9,936 nucleotides of DNA from an uncultured bacterium. Lineage in GTDB: Bacteria; CALINM01. Location: contig CALINM010000057.1 in assembly GCA_938045315.1 (NCBI GenBank), positions 1-9,936 on the forward strand, given 5' to 3'. Of the stretch, positions 7,198-9,936 are shown piece by piece; the stretch's first letter is position 1, and every line of letters begins with the position of its first letter. The notes beneath the pieces are model-generated. The model saw only the letters and a list, made by a program, of their open reading frames with translations. It made no database searches and was not told where the DNA came from. Position numbers and translations under genes: made by a program.

Positions 7198-7551
7198 GTG
7201 TTTGAAAATATAGATAAAATTGTGGGTTATAAAATAAGGGAGTTAAGAATCCTATCTGGCATGACGCAGAGCCAACTCGCAGAAAAAATAGGCGTTACAT
7301 ATCAGCAGATTCAAAAGTATGAGAAGGGCATAAGTAGCATTTCATTAAGGAGGTTATATGCTATTGCAAATACTCTTAATGTATCAATAAAAAGTTTTTT
7401 TGAAAATGTACCTTTAGTAGAGGAAGAGAATGTGAATTATTATTTGAGTAAAGAATGTATAGAAATTGCTAAACATATTAACGAAATTCATGACCAGAGA
7501 ATAAAAGATAACATAATTCAGTTAATACTGCTGCTTTCAAGTTCAAAGTGA
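7198..7551 (+). CDS. XRE-family (Cro/CI-type HTH) transcriptional regulator
   Basis: DNA-binding protein of 117 residues. The helix-turn-helix domain covers about residues 8-68, with the typical IRELRILSGMTQSQLAEKIGV core, recognition-helix region TYQQIQKYEKG and closing LRRLYAIANTLNVS. The C-terminal 45 or so residues (from VEEENVNYY) are helical and end in DNIIQLILLLSSSK; a comparable helical tail occurs in some XRE regulators and may serve dimerisation. The start is GTG at 7198, with only a weak AGAG (7187-7190) before it; starting at the ATG at 7261 would cut off the first helix. The 95-base gap to the divergent receiver gene holds the inverted repeat. No convincing promoter for this gene was found. 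Its stop is two bases from the convergent exchanger gene. Confidence 0.92.
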   Translation: MFENIDKIVGYKIRELRILSGMTQSQLAEKIGVTYQQIQKYEKGISSISLRRLYAIANTLNVSIKSFFENVPLVEEENVNYYLSKECIEIAKHINEIHDQRIKDNIIQLILLLSSSK

Positions 7552-7553
7552 AA

Positions 7554-8510
7554 TTATCCTCTTAGCATAAGATATGTGAGATACAAGCCATAGAGTATTA
7601 AAAATAAAATACCTTCTTTTTTATGAAGAGTATATTTTTTCTCAGTAAACATTAAAAGAAATAGAAATGAAGAAGAAATTATTAAAAAGACAATATCTAA
7701 ATTAAAGATTGATGAAAATGGTATGGGTCTAATTATAGAAGATACACCAAGTATCCAGAAAATATTGAAAATATTGGAACCAACGATATTGCCAATAGCA
7801 ATATCTGAATTTTTTTTATAAGCAGCAATGGCACTTGCAAATAGTTCTGGAAGGCTAGTTCCTATAGCTATTAATGTAAATCCAATTAATGCTTCTGAAA
7901 CTCCAATGTTTTTTGCTATTGCTGTTCCTGAATTGACAACCATTTTGCCACCTAAAATAAGGCCAAGTAATCCAATTATAAAAAACGAAAAAGAAGTTAG
8001 TTTCCCATATTTTGAAGGTATTATCTCTTCTTCAATATTCTGTTTTGATAGGGTAACTATATAGGATAAAAAAATAGTGAAAAAACATAGTAATATTAAT
8101 CCATCAGAACGAGAAATTATGTTTTCATAATTGCCATTGACGAATGTATCATTAGATAAAATAAATAAAACTACAACTGCAAGCATACTTAAGGGGATTT
8201 CTTTCCAGATTGTTGAGCTTTTAACACGAATCGGTGATATTAGTGATGAAGTTCCCAATATCAATAGTATATTAGCTATATTACTTCCTATGATATTTCC
8301 TATTGTTATATCACCTTTTGCTTCGATGGAAGAAACAACATTAACCATCAGTTCTGGTGCAGACGTCCCGAAAGAAACAATTGTAAGTCCAATCACTAAG
8401 TCACTTGTTTTGAAATGCTTTGCCAGTGATGAAGCTCCATCAACAAGAAAGCTCCCACCATAAATAAGAAAAACAAAACCTAAGATAAAAAATAAAAACT
8501 GGAAAAACAT
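7554..8510 (-). CDS. Na+/Ca2+ exchanger family (CaCA, YrbG-type) membrane protein
   Basis: Cation antiporter of 318 residues with about ten membrane segments and the two alpha-repeats that define the CaCA superfamily. Repeat 1 has GTSAPE (48-53) and GNIIGSNIANILLILG (71-86); repeat 2 has GTSLPE (217-222) and GNIVGSNIFNI (240-250). The paired Glu53 and Glu222 are expected to coordinate the cation. Calcium export in exchange for Na+ (or H+) is the likely job; the precise ions are not certain. The length is normal and no lesion is seen. No Shine-Dalgarno precedes the ATG at 8510. Possible boxes TTGATA (8549-8544) and TAATAT (8525-8520) would leave a very short leader, so this message may also be near-leaderless (weak evidence). 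It diverges from the dead haem-sensor gene to its right. Confidence 0.93.
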   Translation of the reverse strand: MFFQFLFFILGFVFLIYGGSFLVDGASSLAKHFKTSDLVIGLTIVSFGTSAPELMVNVVSSIEAKGDITIGNIIGSNIANILLILGTSSLISPIRVKSSTIWKEIPLSMLAVVVLFILSNDTFVNGNYENIISRSDGLILLCFFTIFLSYIVTLSKQNIEEEIIPSKYGKLTSFSFFIIGLLGLILGGKMVVNSGTAIAKNIGVSEALIGFTLIAIGTSLPELFASAIAAYKKNSDIAIGNIVGSNIFNIFWILGVSSIIRPIPFSSIFNLDIVFLIISSSFLFLLMFTEKKYTLHKKEGILFLILYGLYLTYLMLRG

Positions 8511-8536
8511 AATTAAGATATATTATTATAAACAAA

Positions 8537-9354
8537 GTGGAATTATCAACAGAAGATAATATAAATTGGATTTATAAACTAAAAAAACAGCTACTATACA
8601 CAATACTCATTGTAATTTTCTTTGTATTCCTCACAATTATTATATTTCTTAACATAGAAGTCAAAAGAAGTTTTTTAAAAAAATATGGAAAGGGATTCAT
8701 TTGAACTTGTCAATGCTATTCAGATGAGTATTAAGGGTCTAATGATCACAAGAAATTCTGATTTTATTCAGAGAACAGTTGAAAATATTAAAACTGAATC
8801 AGACATTAGCGAAATTACTGGTATCCATATACTTGAAATAAATGGGAAGGTTGTGTATTCATCAGAAAAAAATTTAATAAATAAAAAAATATGATAAGCT
8901 TCAGGATAAATCGTGTATTTTATGCCTAAAAAGAACAACCAGTTTCCTTCTATAAGTAGTATTGAATTGATACAAAAGGGAGAAAGGATTTTCAGGGTTA
9001 TTTCCATAGTGCCCAATGAGCCGGTTTGTTATGGATGTCATCAAGAAAATCAAAAAATAACAGGCAAGTTAATTATTGATAAATCAATGAAACAAATAGA
9101 GAGAGAAATAATTAGAATTCGGGTTATTATTGTGTTTATTGGTATCGTATGTGCTGCTATGTTATCACTTATAATCGGAGGTGCTGCTAGCTCTAAAACC
9201 TATTAGTATAGGATGTGCTTGTTGCCCATCAAATGCGGATAGGGTAAGGGATTTAATTAGCTTAGCTGATGAAGCTTTATATTATGCTAAAAGAAAGGGG
9301 AAAAATAAAGTTGTTACAGCAGATGAAATAGTTAACTTGTGTAAAAAAGATTAA
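8537..9354 (+). pseudogene. Decayed membrane diguanylate cyclase with a c-type haem sensor domain
   Basis: Remains of a sensor that would bind haem c outside the membrane and make cyclic di-GMP inside. Likely GTG start at 8537 (ELSTEDNINWIYKL), then a membrane helix (about 8591-8656). An extra base in the T6A7 run (8671-8683) shifts the frame. The outer domain resumes at 8685 (ERDSFELVNAIQ, GIHILEINGKVVYSS). A second extra base, in the A7 run 8883-8889, leads to TGA at 8892. In the next frame CILC (8914-8925) is followed by a missing base where His is expected, so a first CxxCH motif is destroyed. The second motif, CYGCH (9027-9041), is intact, followed by a second membrane helix (9123-9177). 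After that most of the cyclase is gone: only the GGDEF C-terminus remains, from PISIG (9199) through LISLADEALYYAKRKG to the stop at 9354. The catalytic GGDEF motif is absent. Confidence 0.85.
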
Positions 9355-9936
9355 CCTTTTAATAATCTATATTCTTCAAAGAAGCCCTTTATGTGTGCTA
9401 TCCCCTTAGAACCGCCATCTGATCCTATTTTTATACCCATTTATATGCTACTTTTATTTTTTCAATATGTTCCCTTGCAATTTGCTTTATGTTTTTTTTC
9501 TTTGCCTTCCAGAAATTTTGTTATGCTAATAAAGCATTTACTGTTGGGGCCATTTCAAATTAAATTCTTTCAACATGGTTATACTCTCCAGAGAAATAAA
9601 AAAACCATGTTCAATGGAAGGGTACGTTAGGAATTATTGATTCCTGTGCTTTTTTATCACCATTTACGTGACATGTCACATTAAGACCATTCATCTTGGC
9701 TTCCTATACATTATTTTAATTTCTTTTAAGAATAACCTCCCTTTGAGACAGGTTCGTTGGGGTTTTAAGTAACGATTCCCGAATTGACAACCTTTATAAA
9801 ATCAGCATCACTTTGATAAAGTTTTCTTAATAATAGGAATTTCTCTTTTATCTTTTATGGGATGTCCAATAAAAGAGCCGAATCCACCATCTTTATGAAG
9901 TGCATATCCACAGGTTTTAATACTTAATTTTTTTCT
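9351..9936 (-). pseudogene. Decayed metal-dependent amidohydrolase, running off the right edge
   Basis: No open frame survives, but hopping between the three - strand frames rebuilds an amidohydrolase of the imidazolonepropionase/prolidase-like type. From the edge inward: GGFGSFIGHP (within 9936-9811); SDADFIKVVNSGIVT (9812-9768), then TAA; NPNEPVSKGGYS (9764-9729), then TAA; NGLNVTCHVNGD (within 9703-9632); SIEHGFFISLESITML (from 9618, ending at W 9552-9550); APTVNALLA, a stop, and REHIEKIKVAYK (9553-9434); and GIKIGSDGGSKG to FFEEYRLLKG (9440-9351). H-x-N-G-D, S-I-E-H-G and G-S-D-G/A-G are the family's metal-site and active-site landmarks, in the right order. At least four frameshifts and three in-frame stops are visible. 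The last 80 or so residues normally after EEYRLLK are missing. The 5' part lies outside the window. Confidence 0.85.

Noticed and set aside
8131-8463. Open frame of 110 codons on the + strand
   Set aside because: It lies wholly inside the clear CaCA exchanger gene on the other strand and has no recognisable features or ribosome binding site.
9391-9630. Open frame of 79 codons on the + strand
   Set aside because: Its translation shows no domain-like pattern, and the opposite strand holds ordered amidohydrolase landmarks over the same bases.
1-9936. CRISPR array, tRNA, rRNA, transposase or insertion-sequence ends
   Set aside because: I looked for spaced direct repeats, CCA-ended cloverleafs, rRNA-like stretches and DDE/serine recombinase motifs and saw none.

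Overview
The window is AT-rich bacterial DNA with closely packed genes, strong Shine-Dalgarno sites and short intergenic gaps. Gene content (a Liv-type ABC operon, a slipin, a haem-c sensor joined to a GGDEF domain) suggests an anaerobic or microaerobic Gram-negative bacterium. Deferribacterota (Deferribacter/Calditerrivibrio-like) would fit, but this is inference from gene resemblance, not from any marker gene.

Left block (about 1-4525, + strand): a branched-chain amino acid or related ligand ABC uptake operon in the order livK-livH-livM-livG-livF. livH, livM and livG are open and full length. livK has a one-base frameshift that cuts off its last 36 or so residues. livF carries a 4-bp tandem duplication, an internal deletion that removes the ABC signature and Walker B region, and a stop codon six codons before its natural end. 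As sequenced, the operon cannot make its second ATPase.

Middle block (about 4526-8510): intact genes. A promoter-led run holds a slipin (SPFH) membrane protein, an EamA-type drug/metabolite transporter and a GDT1/UPF0016-type (Mn/Ca) transporter, overlapping or a few bases apart. Convergent to it, and overlapping its end, is a stand-alone CheY-like receiver protein that looks leaderless. A small XRE-type regulator diverges from the receiver gene, with a perfect inverted repeat between them. A Na+/Ca2+-exchanger-family (CaCA) protein then converges on the XRE gene.

Right block (about 8537-9936): no intact gene. A + strand gene for a membrane diguanylate cyclase with a probable two-haem (CxxCH) sensor domain is broken by three single-base indels and a large deletion of most of the GGDEF domain. 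On the - strand, running off the right edge, are the remains of a metal-dependent amidohydrolase, readable only by hopping between frames. The two dead genes meet tail to tail with overlapping stops.

The main story is gene decay on both sides of an intact, compact core. I found no CRISPR array, transposase, RNA gene or clearly new molecular system. The most unusual live element is the receiver/XRE divergent promoter region.
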